NCBI GenBank assembly: GCA_007644065.1
Contig: VJWN01000007.1
Location: 2,324,167 to 2,388,166, forward strand
DNA: 64,000 nucleotides
Direction of reading: 5' to 3'
Origin: Margaritispora aquatica
Taxonomy: Eukaryota > Ascomycota > Leotiomycetes > Helotiales > Discinellaceae
In this document: positions 1-12,440 of the stretch, piece by piece
How positions within the stretch are numbered: the first letter of the stretch is position 1
Layout of the letters: each line of letters begins with the position of its first letter
Program-made: the position numbers and the translations under genes
Notes under the pieces: generated by a model
Databases searched by the model: none
What the model saw: only the letters and a program-made list of their open reading frames with translations
Told to the model about the DNA's origin: nothing

Positions 1-2572
1 GCGAAATAGGTACGAAAAGGGATGAAGCAAGAGACGTGGAAGAATGGAGACATACCACACCAGCCGTTCCGACATTAGCACCTCCAGCTGCGCCTTTGGT
101 GGCCTTTGTTGTTGCTGCTTTCTGAGATACATATTAGCTTTTGCTGCTAGACATAGTGGAATTCGTCACAAGACGTAGGCATATGGAAGGCAAAAAAAGA
201 GACAAAAACATACCACATCTGCTGTTCCAGCATCGGCAACGTCTTCGGCCTATATTTGTTAGTTACAGAACACCAATTCTCGCCTAGGAGAAGGGAATCA
301 TACGGCGGTAACGTCCTACTCGAATCGTTAGCTTTGTTAAGTCAAAATGCGAGGAATAATGAACATACCACTGCTGGTGTAGCTGCTGCTTTTGCGGCCG
401 CTTTGGCTGCTTTCTTAGCCTATGTAAATTCAAGTCAGCAGTGCTCAATTTTCTTCACCAATGATTTCATGTAATTCATAAAACTGGACAAGAGAAAAGG
501 AACATACAGCTTTGGCATCAGCAGCTGCAGTTGCAGTTGCGTCTGCGACCTATATTATATCTGTCAGATCTGTTTCCCAGCTCATGGTTCGCTTAACAGA
601 AATACTTACGGCGGTGTCAGCGACAACAACGGCTGGATCCTGTTTCATGTCAGTCAATTTACACCTCGAAAATTATCAGCGATTAAGCTTACTGCCACGG
701 CAGCAGCGGCACTCGCGCTGGCTTTTGCTGCGGCTTTAGCGGCCTTCTTAGCCTGTCATGAGTCAGTAAAGTTCATCACAAACACTGTAGGTTGAGAAGA
801 AGAGACATACAGCTTTGGCATCGGTTGTTGCAGTTGCAGTGGCAGTTGCAGTAGCAATTGCAGTTGCAGCAGGGTCTATGACATCTGCGGTCTACTTCTG
901 TTAGATATGGGTCCTCATATAACAGGCAAAAAGACTGAAACCCACGTCTGTGACATCAACAGCAGTTGCAGCATCCTAATTAACTGTCAGATAAATACAA
1001 CTTCAATTAGAAACCGGATTCTCACTGCTAATGCGGCGGCGCTGGCTTTTGCTGCAGCTTTGGCGGCCTTCTTAGCCTGTCGTGAGTCAGTACAGTTCTT
1101 CACAAACACTGTAAGCTGGAAGAAAGTGACATACAGCTTTGGCATCGGTTGTTGCAGTTGCAGTGGCAGTTGCAGTAGCAATTGCAGTTGCAGCAGGGTC
1201 TATGACATCTGCGGTCTACTTCTGTTAGATATGGGTCCTCAGATAACAGGCAAAAGACTGAAGCCTACGTCTGTGACATCAACAGCAGTTGCAGCATCCT
1301 AATTAATTGTCAGATATGTACACATTCAATAAGAAACTGGATACTTACTGCTAATGCGGCGGCGCTGGCTTTTGCGGCAGCCTTCGCAGCTTTTTTGGCC
1401 TATCTTATGTTAGTTGATTGTGCTTTATCAGATTCACACAATTTGTCCAGCATAGCCTAGACTGAATTTCCAACCAGGACCACATAAAGAGAAAGAAAGT
1501 AATGATATGTTAGCTCCCAGGGACCCAACTCTGGGTCGAGTCTCATTGCTCCTGAGGTAAGATCGGGTATTGAGTGAGTGATTAAGTCATGTGATAAATA
1601 TCACATGATGCAATTCTCTTGTATTTCCTCCACAGGCCAGTGAGAGCAAATAGGAACACAAAACTTACAGCTTTAGCATCAGTCGTTGCTGTTCCGGTAG
1701 TAAGAGAGTTGGCAGTAGCTGTTCCGTTCTTTTTCCCTTTGCCTTTGCGGGTCTCCAGAATAGGTGCATTTCGTAGTCCAAGATCAGCGATGTTGATGCC
1801 AGTTAGACTTTCCACGATTGCAGCGAGTTGCTCATCTTCCTCGTCAATACTTGCTGTCGTGGCTGCCGTCGCTGTGTTCTATGACATCGAATTAATCGAG
1901 TAACCTTTGTTTTAGAATCAAATTCCATGCGTACCTTTGACTTTTTGGCGGTGGCAGCACCTGTGCTGAGAGTTGCAGCCCCTGTGGCCTATCAGGAGTT
2001 GGTTAGAAAAGAAGTTCCAATAAGGGGTTATCATCCCACTTACTTTCCCTTTCTTGGCTTTTCCAGTGGCAGCAGTTGCGTTTGATGCAGCAGCCTTTAG
2101 AAGTTAGCATGAATTCATATATACCAGTCTCGCTACGGGCATACTTCTGCTGCGACAGCTGTCCCGTTGCCCTTCGCCTTCCCAGCTTTTGCTTTCTTTG
2201 TTGTAGCACTAGTCACAGCCTCTGCTGCAGTCGCTGTGCCATTGCCCTTTGCCTTCCCTGCTTTGGTTTTCTTGGTTGTAGCACTTGTCAGAGCTTCTGC
2301 TGCAGTCGCCGTTCCGTTTCCTGAATGATATAAGCAATAGGTACATAAGGTTAAGTGATATCCATACCCTTAGCCTTTCCCTTCTTAGGAGAGCGTCCAT
2401 AGATTTCGTGTACTTTTAAATATTAGCTAAAGTTGGAATATTTCAGGAGAGACATACAGATAGGTAATGGTGCTCTTTCTGTTAAGCTGTCTATAGGGAC
2501 AGGGAGAGCACGAGCCGATACATAAGTGGCCGAGAGGGCAAGGAGTGTGAGAAGAGAACTAAGGTTTTTCAT
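1..2572 (-). CDS. Secreted Ala/Lys/Thr-rich repeat protein built from at least 18 small exons (3' end outside window)
   Basis: I do not recognise the family. The chosen ATG (2572-2570) opens a clear signal peptide, MKNLSSLLTLLALSATYVSA. Splice consensus and an unbroken frame give these exons in coding order: 2572-2458, 2412-2368, 2320-2145, 2094-2044, 1988-1935, 1878-1669, 1399-1349, 1298-1269, 1215-1135, 1076-1026, 975-946, 891-811, 752-693, 639-610, 549-508, 419-369, 249-214, 121-56. The last ends at a GTATGT donor, so the gene continues past position 1. From the end of exon 3 every exon is a multiple of three and in phase 0. Three exon types recur in order: a Lys/Ala exon (AKKAAKAAAKASAAALA), a short acidic exon (DAATAVDVTD) and an Ala/Thr exon ending TTDAKA. 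Exon 3 carries a 25-residue tandem repeat beginning GNGTATAAEA. There are no cysteines in the repeat part and recurrent KK pairs. Function is unknown; cell-wall, structural or effector roles are open. Confidence 0.72.
712..1375. repeat. Tandem duplication of a ~323-bp unit carrying a three-exon cassette
   Basis: Two adjacent copies of about 323 bp carry the Lys/Ala, acidic and Ala/Thr exons plus their introns. The 81-bp exon (811-891 and 1135-1215) and the 30-bp exon (946-975 and 1269-1298) look identical between copies. Intron sequence is nearly as conserved as exon sequence, which points to recent unequal crossing-over. A third, more diverged cassette lies at about 508-752, and a fourth, weaker one may lie at about 56-419. 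Confidence 0.8.
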
Positions 2573-4077
2573 GATGGCAGTTTGAAAAGTGAGATATCTG
2601 AGAAAGATGGGCGGTCAGGAGTTAGAATAATTGGATGAGAGAAATAGAAAAGAATGAGCGCAGCTACGTTCGGTTAGCATTTTTCTTCGGCCTTTACAGT
2701 ATAAACTTGCCTCTTTAGATGTACAAAAGAGTGACCTGCACGAAGATGTTGGAGAAGTGGATAAGGAGAGAATCCATTAGACCGGAATTCATTCTTATAT
2801 CAGAACGCACTCATAGCTTATCCGGACGGTGGCTAGAAGGTCGAGGCGACATTCGACCCCTCCAGTGAAACTGTGGGATCGTAATAGTCGTCCACATATC
2901 GCGGTGACTCGTCTGATCTACGTCCGGAAGGAGAATTAAGTTTTCGATCTGGCAGTTGTCAAAATGATGAGACGAATGAGCTGTGAGCAACGAAACATGG
3001 GATCAAAATTTCCAGCCACAAATAGACCCGAGCGGAGGAGTTCTAGGAAACCAAACGACTACAGTCCCTGTGAGTATATTCTTCAGACCAATAGAGGAGC
3101 AGGGGAATGGGCGACATGGGATGTCGCACGGCTAGAATATCAAGGTTGAAGAAGCATAAAACGTTCCAAGCTCAGCGGCACTTCGAAACCAAGTAATGCC
3201 CAGGGTCAATCCGATAGATAGGCATGATTTGGCGTGAAAATTCGCTCATTTCGGTGATCTGCTGTTCTCGGAGCCTCTCTTCAAAATCTTCTGATGTGGT
3301 GAGTGGGGCATGCACCTCCAAACTGCCGCTCAAACACATTCGGCTCCAAAGTTGGATGGTAAAACAGTTAAATGGATGATTTGCGACAGTCAGGAATAAA
3401 ATCCAAGACTTCCGTGTCCACGTCACCAAAATTCCTTCTTCTTCTGTCTAGTTTCGAGAAAATTGCCATGGAATGATTTGAAAAGTAGTTCGGACGATGG
3501 AAAGGGGCTACCTTCTGATCTCTGGTCCATGAGGACCCATTGCAAGGACAGGTGGATATGATTGAGAGAAGTAAACGCATCACTGAACGATATACTAAGT
3601 ATATATTAAACATACCCGGCTACCCTTGGATATTGAGAAGCATAAAAGAAAGCAAATAGGACGTGTGTTACCAGCGCGAGACACAGGAACGATGACCCTC
3701 AATTCTGTCGCGGTTTTGAAAGACCAGACGACCCCATCGAATGATGTACGCTGTACACGTACTATACTTCGCACTATTCTGCTGGACAGTCACACACTTG
3801 AGTTCAGCAAGTCTTGATGCTGTAAAGTTCAGTCTCTCTTTTTGGTATTCAACCGTGAAGTCTCCTACACATGTCAATATAAAAGTATAAAGTAACGTGA
3901 ATGTGTGAGCTTTGATTCAGAGTCCGTTTGATTGGATTAAATGCTCCGATACCTTGAACCGAGTGCCGAGCAAAGTAAAACAAACATCCATCAATCCAGA
4001 ATCATGACTTGAGACAATGCGATCTCGTAAGAGTGTCAATTGACCACACTTTCAAGAATATGCGGTGATATTTCGAA
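2573..4077. other. Intergenic region between the microexon gene and ETF-QO
   Basis: This holds the promoters of two divergent genes. The open frames here are short. On the minus strand two overlapping frames at 3172-3613 carry moderately protein-like text, but they have no recognisable domain and no consistent splice model. I see no RNA gene or repeat. Confidence 0.4.
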
Positions 4078-6111
4078 ATGGCTTCCTCAAGGACTGTCTC
4101 TGCGACACTGCAACGAAATCTGGTGAAACGGAATCCCATCAGAGCATCAACACAGCTCCCAAAGCAATGTCAAAGGACTTATAGCTTGGCCCGCCCCCGC
4201 GTATGCATCTCCAGATTTCCACTTCAGCGGCGCAACTTCTCCATTACGATTCCTCGACACTTCGCAGATGTCAATGATGACTTTGATATCAATTCAGTCG
4301 AAAGGGAGAGCGATGAAGTCGATGTATGTATTGTTGGTGGAGGTAAGCAGGACAGAAGCGGATCACAAGCAATTTTCTAAAACAATACAGGCCCTGCTGG
4401 ATTGAGTGCGGCTATTCGTCTGAAGCAACTAGCTAATGAAGCTGGAAACGAAGACTTCAGAGTCATTCTGCTGGAAAAGGCTGGAGAAATTGGGGCTCAT
4501 ATACTATCTGGCGCAGTCATCGAGCCAACAGCTATCAATGAGTTGATACCGAACTGGTTGGCAGAGGACAATGAATCCCGATTCGAAAATGCCACACCTG
4601 CTACGAGCGACAAGATGAGATTCCTTACCAAATCAAGTGCTATTCCCATACCCGCGCCCCCACAGATGAACAACCATGGCAATTACATTGTGAGTCTGAA
4701 TCAATTCACAAAGTGGCTGGGCGAACGTGCAGAAGAAGTTGGGGTTGAGGTATACCCTGGCTTTGCTGCATCGGAGGTTCTCTACAAGGCAGATGGCTCT
4801 GTCAAAGGTGTCGCCACCAATGATTTGGGTATTTCTCGGCAGGGAAAGGCAAAAGATAGTTTTGAGAGGGGCATGGAATTCCACGCCAGAATCACACTTT
4901 TTGGTGAAGGATGCCATGGCAGTCTCACTAAACAAGTGATCAAGAAGTTCGATCTGAGGAGTGAAAGCCAGCCTCAAACGTACGGCTTAGGAATTAAAGA
5001 AGTTTGGGAAGTCCTTCCAGAAAAGTTTCAGAAGGGCCAGGTCGCTCATTCGATGGGTTACCCTCTCCCTGCAGATACATATGGTGGTGGCTGGATCTAC
5101 CATTTTGGTGACAATCTTGTTAGTGTCGGGTTGGTCGTTGGGTTGGATTACCCCAATCCATGGATGTCTCCTTATGGCGAATTCCAGAAGATGAAGCAAC
5201 ACCCGTTCTACAAGTCGGTCTTGGAGGGTGGGAAGTGTATATCGTATGGCGCACGAGCTCTCAATGAGGGCGGGTTTCAATCGATACCAAAGGTGGCATT
5301 TCCAGGTGGTGCCTTGATTGGTGATACAGCGGGTTTCCTGAATGTGCCCAAGATTAAGGGCACACACACTGCTATGAAGTCTGGCATGCTAGCTGCGGAG
5401 GCGACATGGACTGCTCTATCCAGTAAGGACGATGGCACACCATTCCTATATGACTATGAAGAATCATTGCGAAAGTCTAGTATTTGGAAAGAGTTAAAGG
5501 AGGTCCGAAATATGCGACCGTCCTTCCACTCACCTCTGAAGCTGTATGGCGGAATCATGTACTCCGGTCTTGAAGCATACATCTTGAAGGGTAGAGTTCC
5601 ATGGACACTAAAGCATAAGGGTACGGATTACGCTGCGACCAAGACTGCCGACCAATGCGAGAAGATCGAGTACGAAAAACCTGATGGAAAGATCAGCTTT
5701 GATATCTTAACAAGTGTCAGTCGAACGGGCACAAACCACGAGGAAGACCAGCCCGTTCACTTGCAAGTCAAGGATTGGGATGCACATGCTGAGAGAGATT
5801 ATCCCAAGTACAAGGGTATGGAGAATCGTTTCTGCCCAGCTGGCGTGTATGAGTATGTGGAGGATGAGTCGAAGGATATCGGTGTGAGGTTTCAGATCAA
5901 TTCTCAAAAGTATGTTCTCACTCCACCATGGCCATCTGATGGTTACTAATAAAACGGTAGTTGTATTCATTGCAAGACGTGCGATATCAAGGCACCAGCT
6001 CAAGGTTTGTTTCTTGTCTTTATATAACTAATGACTATTTCTAACAAGCATTTAGATATCAACTGGACGACACCGCAAGGTGGCGAAGGTCCCAAGTATT
6101 TCATGACATAG
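4078..6111 (+). CDS. Electron transfer flavoprotein-ubiquinone oxidoreductase, mitochondrial (ETF-QO)
   Basis: This inner-membrane enzyme takes electrons from ETF, reduced during fatty-acid and amino-acid oxidation, and passes them to ubiquinone using FAD and one 4Fe-4S cluster. Four exons are inferred: 4078-4342, 4391-5909, 5961-6004 and 6056-6111, giving 627 residues, the usual family length. The first 60 or so residues are Arg/Ser-rich and almost free of acids, as in a mitochondrial presequence. The FAD dinucleotide-binding motif VGGGPAGLSAA lies near residues 86-96, across the first intron. The cluster ligands are a Cys near 570 (CPAGVYEY) and the C-IHC-KTC group near 596-602. That group appears only if 5910-5960 is spliced out, since reading through stops at 5949. 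The C-terminus GPKYFMT is typical. The call is secure. Confidence 0.96.
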
Positions 6112-8749
6112 AAACCATGATTCGGAAGCACCAGAATTCTTGTACATACAAAATACATACACAGTATAATGCTCCCACTTGACTCAATTTGTGTTCGGAT
6201 ACTCTGTCTATGTTACCAGCGCCATTTGATATTGATATACGTAAGCTTGACTCTTCTATTCTATGCCATCATACCTACTCAACTATGACTACAGAAGCAA
6301 TATATTTTCACTCTGCATTGTTCCAAACATCGACAAAATGTCTATCGTCGACCTTTGCCATATCCTCGCTTGTTCCTAAGTAGCATGCTCGATCCGAGTG
6401 AAAACTAAATGGAATGCCTAATTGGATTCCAGTGGCATTTCCTTTAGCAACGTCTTGCGAGTGCAAACTGACTCTCAAGATCAACATCCCCACTGTGACT
6501 TTCACTGTCATTCATCCATCACTTCACTGTCAACTTTCCCCTGATAATCACTGCCTACTAGTGTGTGGTATTCGACCTCTTCCCCCGCAATAAATCACAT
6601 TCATGACCTAGCTTTCTGATCATGCTTCACGACTCACAACGCAAGGAAAAGAAGAAGAGTGCCGGCATGGAGCACAGGAGATTGATAGGTATGGGGTCGA
6701 AAATTAGAGAGAGGGGCGGGGTTTATATATCTATAGCTTGGTCTTGTGACAGAGTAGGGACAGAAATTTAGTTTGAGCATGATAACGAAGGTGAAATATT
6801 GGGTTGAGTGGAGTTGAGCTTTGCTCTAGTTGGCGATTGGTTATCGTTGAGAGGGTGTGTGGTATAAGTCTACAGGTTTTGTTGGCTTAGGTTGCTCATA
6901 TATTTTTAGATGAGCTGGTGGTCTATATTCATGGAGTGTTGCTTGGGTTGTTATTGTTTCATTATAGAGCGATTCTCTTGTTGGGGTTCAATGGTACAGT
7001 ATGTTGGCTTTTAGGTTTGGATTTCAAGCTATTGGTCCTTAGACTATCGCGTACAGAGTTGGGCGATGGTTTACTTTGCCAAATTTCTTCTTGCTGTCAA
7101 GTCAGATGTCCCTCTCTGCATTCCGTTCTCCGTTCAAAGGTGGTAGAACCACCACATAGCCAATCACATCTACAGCTAACTCTGCGTTTCTGTTTCACCT
7201 CAATAGTTTGTTCGAACTTGGTTGTTTATAGGATACAATGTGATGTGCTTGGCTTAGGGATTCATCAATCCTAATGAAGGAAAGCTGTTATGTGCTTTGC
7301 GTTTGTGAAATTATACTGTAGGATGAATGAGTTGGAACTTGAGTGAGCTGAAGTGGAGAACCTAAAGTGTGTAATTGGTTTTAATGCCAAGAAGAAGTAT
7401 ATATAAAGCTGTGTAGTGAGAAGATTGATGGATCAGAGCATGATCTACAAACCCGCTCATTGTCAATAAAGTGTAGCTAGTGATAGGTCTCAGTGGTTTT
7501 ATTGTATTCTATATAATTCAAGACTGAAAAAGAGCTGCAAGCAACCCATGTAGAACATATGACTCGAATATTGTCAACGACCAAAAGTTGAGAGATTGCA
7601 GAGGAGCTATTTATACCCAAGAGGGGAATATCAGCTTGATGAACATGAAAATCTACAATACCCCAAGATGCAAAATTCGGCACTCACTTCTGAGTGTCTT
7701 GCAATTTGAGCATCCGAAAACTAGGTTGATCTCTCTATGCATTCTTTGGAAAAGCCTTGACAGATGTGCTGCACAAAAGATGGCATAAAGCTCACTTCGA
7801 TTGATTGTTTAAACTGTGTCTTTCTTCTGATTCATGTTCACCTTTGTTCATTTGTGTCTAATGATCGTGTGCAAGCTCGCTTATGTTGCTGATCATATCA
7901 TGCGATTTGTCAATAGTGAACATGTAGTCCTTCTTGCATTTACTGACCTTCATCTATGTTAATCATTGATATATACCTAAACTCTTCGATCTCTGAAAAA
8001 TTGCTCCTCTGAAGTGTTCTCAGCTTTGCTATCTCCTCCCCTACCTGCTATTCTCTCTTAATATCCTACCTATGACAAAACATGTCACTGCATAATTTCC
8101 GACGGCCAGCTGGTAAGGTTGGTATCAACATCCAATTCCATGTCAATCACGCTTATCGCTATAAAGGGAAATAGATTCGTGGTGATGCTAGAAGGGTGGC
8201 GGAGCTTTACTCTTGAAATCACGTGTTAAATATGGGGATTCCCCGGATTGCGAACTGACATTTTGTTCTTTAAGATTAGAATTCGAGATAAAGGGTGTGG
8301 ATCCACTCACTGCATTATGTATGCAGCAGGAGCCCGCATGAGCGCCAAAGTTTGGGAAATTTCCTTCATAAACATAATCACGTGTTACGAGTTGCTTTCC
8401 TTTTCGGGCACATCGCTTGCAGTATGCATTTACCCGTCTCCAATCAAAGGAAACGTTTCGTCCCCAAAAACAAACGAGAGTGTGTCTCAAAGAAAACGCA
8501 ACGCCACTAAGTCGTGGGTAATGTCCTCTCCACCTATGGCCGAGGCACAGATCTTAATAATTGCTCAATGGAGAATGCATCTCATACAGACTCACTTTGA
8601 CAGCGCGGCGGAGCAGTAGTGGCTTGCGAGCTGTTGGTATATAGCGTGGCAACGCCCGATTCTGTACATCTCCAGTACAGAACCTCACTCTTGTCTTTCT
8701 GTCTCACTTTTGTGTTTTTATCTATTTCTCTTTCTTGTTCAACATCACC
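6112..8749. other. Long intergenic region, no convincing gene
   Basis: About 2.6 kb separates the ETF-QO stop from the RTA1-like gene. Several short frames occur on both strands, including 6918-7274 (+) and 8188-8490 (-), but their translations have no domain, no sensible start context and no splice partners. A minus-strand frame at 6308-6511 reads somewhat like protein but could not be extended. The last 150 bp, with pyrimidine-rich runs, look like the promoter and leader of the next gene. Confidence 0.4.
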
Positions 8750-9782
8750 ATGGAGTCAGCTCCATCAATTTTGGTCAAGATGGCCGTTACTAAGCACGTG
8801 TCGTACTACACCTATGCCCCTTCGCAACCTACTGCTATTGTCGCTGCGGCTCTGTACTCTATGGCATTTCTGGGTACCCTCTTCCAGTTTGTGCGATACA
8901 GGTCGTGGGTGTGGACTATTATGGTCTTGGCATCAGCTATGGAGGCTGTTGGATACATCTTTCGGATTTTCTCGATCAAGAATACCTTCAACAGGAATCA
9001 ATATATTATACAATACTGTCTTATTGTCTTGGCGCCGGTCCTAATGGCTGCAGCATGCTATGTGGTCTTTGTATGTCTCTTATTTTCTATTCCATGTATC
9101 GAAGATAAGAAAGTTAACAATCTTATAGAGTCGCATTGTCTTCCACGTTGTTCCCAAGGCACAACGCACTACTCGTCTACTCTGGGTCCCAGCCCGCTGG
9201 CTCACATTTATTTTCGTAGCTTGCGACATCATCGCCTTGGGATTTCAAATGATCGGAGCTATCAAGATCAGTGCACTCGATATCAAGGATCCAGATTTCG
9301 CCAACAAGGCAAAGAAAGGCAAGGAGATTGCTCAAATCGGTGTTGCGATTCAGTTGGCTTGCTTTGGACTCTTCAGCGTCATCGCAGTTCGTTTCAATTT
9401 CACTTCCAAGAGATTTGCCGCTAGTTTCAACGAGAGGTTGGAGGATAACGGAGAGAAGTACTGCACGATTGATGGATCGGAGAAGAAGTTGAAGCGAAAT
9501 TGGCAAGCGATACTCCGGGTTACGAATTTTGCTTCTTTGTTGATTCTGGTATGTTTGCTATTTGGAAGTGAATGTGTTACATGCTAACACCTTTAGATTC
9601 GCTCCATCTATCGTATGATTGACTTCACCCTGGGTCGTAAAGGTTACCCCGCCAATCATGAATGGGTTCTCTATGTCTTCGACGCACTTACCATCTTCCC
9701 AGTCGTCGCCTTGTACGTCCCATGGCATCCATCGAAGTATCTCCCGTATCTTGGATTTCGCTTGCCAAAGCACGCTCGGTGA
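8750..9782 (+). CDS. RTA1-like seven-transmembrane protein
   Basis: This belongs to the fungal RTA1/RTM1 family of seven-helix membrane proteins, linked in yeasts to resistance to 7-aminocholesterol and to lipid or sphingoid-base translocation. Its substrate here is unknown. Three exons are inferred (8750-9070, 9129-9548, 9597-9782), giving 308 residues, normal for the family. The start has a good context (caccATGG). Family marks include the N-terminal YYTYAPS segment, helices with AMEAVGYIFR, the central FVACDIIALGFQMIG segment and RSIYR right after the second intron. The C-terminal helix holds FDALTIFPVVALYV and the tail is short and basic. A Zn2Cys6 regulator follows on the same strand about 780 bp downstream, which may or may not be functional linkage. 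Confidence 0.92.
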
Positions 9783-10564
9783 TCATCATCCGAGATTAGA
9801 ATTTCCGAGCGTCTGATCGGAACCGGAAGCGGAGAATAGGAACGGGAGTTAGCTAGGACCGTAGTGACTGCGTTTCCCATGGAGTTTGTATAGATATCCC
9901 TTTTGTCATTAATGGTCTATTTGCTTGTCTTGGCTTTACCCAAGATCGCACAACGGGCAGACCTCGTTCAGGAATTGCCTCTTTCACCTTCCAATACAGG
10001 TTGAAGTTTAGAGAAATCACAATTATACTTGCTTTCTTGTGATTTTGCACTGTTCTGATCTCGCATCACTACTTGAAATCATGCAACTTTCTTAAATCCA
10101 TCCTCGGATATACCAAAACAAGTAAATCCCGCCGAGGCGGCATATAACATCGTTCCGAACTCTCAGCACAGACTTTCATGCGAACACAGCTCACGATATG
10201 GTTACCGCATTGGGACTGTATGCCAAGGACGCCTCCTGTTGCTTACTCCCTCTTTTGATACTGAAGCTTCGTGGACATTGAGGCTTGGAAAACGAACCTT
10301 CTTCATAAATCAAATGTAGCAGAACTCAAAACCGATCCAACGGCGAGACCATAATCGTACCCTTCGTAATCCCAGCGAATCGTTCAATACCATCGTTCGT
10401 TACCCGTATTAGACAAAGAAATATCTTACGATTGGTTCGTGAAAAGTGTACTCGAAGGAGTCAGTAAGCGATAACCGACACGAGAGACATACCTCTTTGA
10501 GACGTCGTTGTATCGCACAAGCATTTGATATCCAAGGAGAAATCGGCAAAGTCACGCCATTACC
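9783..10564. other. Intergenic region upstream of the first Zn2Cys6 regulator
   Basis: This holds the 3' flank of the RTA1-like gene and the promoter of the regulator. Short open frames occur on the minus strand but carry no recognisable sequence. I see nothing else. Confidence 0.4.
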
Positions 10565-12440
10565 ATGGTATTCTGTGGGAAGCCAAGTAAGGGCTGCTCC
10601 CATTGTCGAGTGAGGAGGATCAAGGTGTGTCTCTTTTTCCTGCAGGTTCGCCGTTTGAGTACCTGGGTGACTGACACCTGGAAAGTGTGACCTGGTGGAT
10701 CCGGCTTGCTCTCAATGCCTCCGAGCTGGAAAAGACTGTCCTGGTTACCGAGATCAACTTTCGCTACTGTTCAGAGATGAGAGTGAGAAAGTTGTGCGAA
10801 AATCACAACTCCCTAGACCAAATCCGGAGCAGAAGAAACGACCTCGTGCACCAACGAAGACTACCCCCGAGAATGTTGTATCTGTACCACCGATTAAAGA
10901 GCCCGTGACGTTCGAGGTCATGGCCTCGGCGCCTCCTGTAATAATTCTAGCCGATCAAGACCCAGTGCCGATCCACGATGAAGGGATTAAGTTCTTCTTC
11001 ACCCACTATGTGACAGCCATCACGAAAGGTTTTTCTGTGGATATTCCTTCATCTCCTCTATGGCCTCTACTCTTCACAAACAAGTCGTATTTCAACGCCA
11101 TATCGTCAGTGGGCTTTGCTGGACTTTCAAATGTCACCAAAGATCCCAAGCACATGCTTGTAGCGAGGAAAAAGTATGCAGAATCACTGAAAGATATTAC
11201 TACGGCGTTGAAAGATACGTCGAAATCGGATCTCAATGCTACTTTTATTTCCGTGATGCTATTGGCTGCTTTTGAAGTTAGTGATTAAACCCCGCTTGAA
11301 ATCTATATGCTGACGGAACTCCGCAGGTTGTCAATGGCGCTGCTGGACCCTCGCGCGGTAATGCATGGGGTATCCACCTGGATGGAGGAGCGGCGATTCT
11401 GAAAATGATTGGAGCTACGAGGAATGGGGCACTTCCAAAGACTAGAATGCAAATTCAATTTGTATTCTCGGTGGTATATCAAGATCCTTCCAGATTTGGA
11501 GTAAGTAAAGTCTAACTCAAGACAGTATATCAAATGTCTAAGCCAAGGAGAAGCAGCTCCTACTAGTATGGCAGAATGGACAGCAAATTGTCGTGCCTCG
11601 ATGACAGCCACTGATGTCCACGCAGCGAATCTGGCAAGCATTGTACATCGAATGGTCAACCTTCATGCCCAAATTCGAAATTTCAGTGCTGAGTGGGACT
11701 CCCCAGCCATCTTCAACATGGCATTATCTCTGGACATCGAGCTTGAAGAGTGGAACGCCCAGCTTCCCGACTTATGGCGATTCACAACCAAGCGAGTGCC
11801 AAAAGACACTGATTTCATCTATGGTGGCAAAGTCGTGTATGGAGGCCAGATGCACGTCTACCGCGACCTATGGACATCGCGAGTATACAACCACTACCGA
11901 TGGTCCCGCCTCCTCCTCAACGAACTCCTCCTCGTGCACCTTTCCCAAGCCGGTCTAGAAACCTCACAAGCACACACACAAGAACAGCGCTCTCTGGCTA
12001 CCATCACAGATTTCGCCACCGAGATCTGCACCTCCGTGTCCACACAGTTCGACCGCTACACGCTGCAGCAGGCGTGCAACAACCAGGTGCCGCCCATGTC
12101 GGGGTGCTTCCTGCTGCTGTTCCCGCTCGCCGTGGCGGGTAGCGGCATCGGTGTGCCCGAGGAGGTGCATCTATGGACCATCCAGATGCTGGAGGTGTTT
12201 GGGAACGAGATGGGTATTTCGCAGGGCTTGGCCATGATTCCGAGGATGCGGGAGCAGAGGCGGAGGTGGATGGATGGGGAGGGGTACGGGGCTGGGAGGG
12301 GCTATGAGGTGCTTTCTGATGTTAGCTGGTTGAGCAATTCTGAGAGTCCGTCGTCATCTACACCCTCATCGTCGTCGTCGTCCTCAGCTTCAGCTTCTTC
12401 GTCGTCTTCGTTGTCGTTATCAACCTGTACACCCGCTTAG
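10565..12440 (+). CDS. Zn2Cys6 fungal transcription factor
   Basis: This is a nuclear binuclear-zinc-cluster regulator. Four exons are inferred: 10565-10624, 10686-11276, 11327-11473 and 11526-12440, giving 570 residues. The first intron splits the zinc cluster. Once spliced, the six ligands are C11, C14, C21, C28, C31 and C38, a textbook C-x2-C-x6-C-x6-C-x2-C-x6-C with the basic link RVRRIK. The middle part has the helical character of the fungal-specific regulatory domain (for example MAEWTANCRASMTATDVHAA), and the C-terminus is a Ser-rich tail near residues 535-565. The third donor is uncertain: 11474 leaves a 52-bp intron, whereas the stronger-looking donor at 11501 would leave only 25 bp. 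The target is unknown; the RTA1-like gene upstream or the mannosidase downstream are the nearest candidates. Confidence 0.88.

Noticed and set aside
256..1302. Plus-strand open frames over the repeat region (Ala/Leu-rich translations)
   Set aside because: They are antisense readings of the minus-strand microexons. The minus strand has a signal peptide, consistent splice sites and symmetric exon phases; the plus frames have none.
3172..3613. Two overlapping minus-strand frames with protein-like text
   Set aside because: They are in different frames over the same bases, neither has a domain, and no splice model joins them into a gene.
6308..6511. Minus-strand frame of 67 residues downstream of ETF-QO
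   Set aside because: It has no partner exons, no domain and no clear start, so it cannot be supported as a gene.
11474..11500. Use of the strong GTAAGT donor at 11501 in the first Zn2Cys6 gene
   Set aside because: It would leave a 25-bp intron, too short for splicing; the donor at 11474 gives 52 bp and keeps frame.
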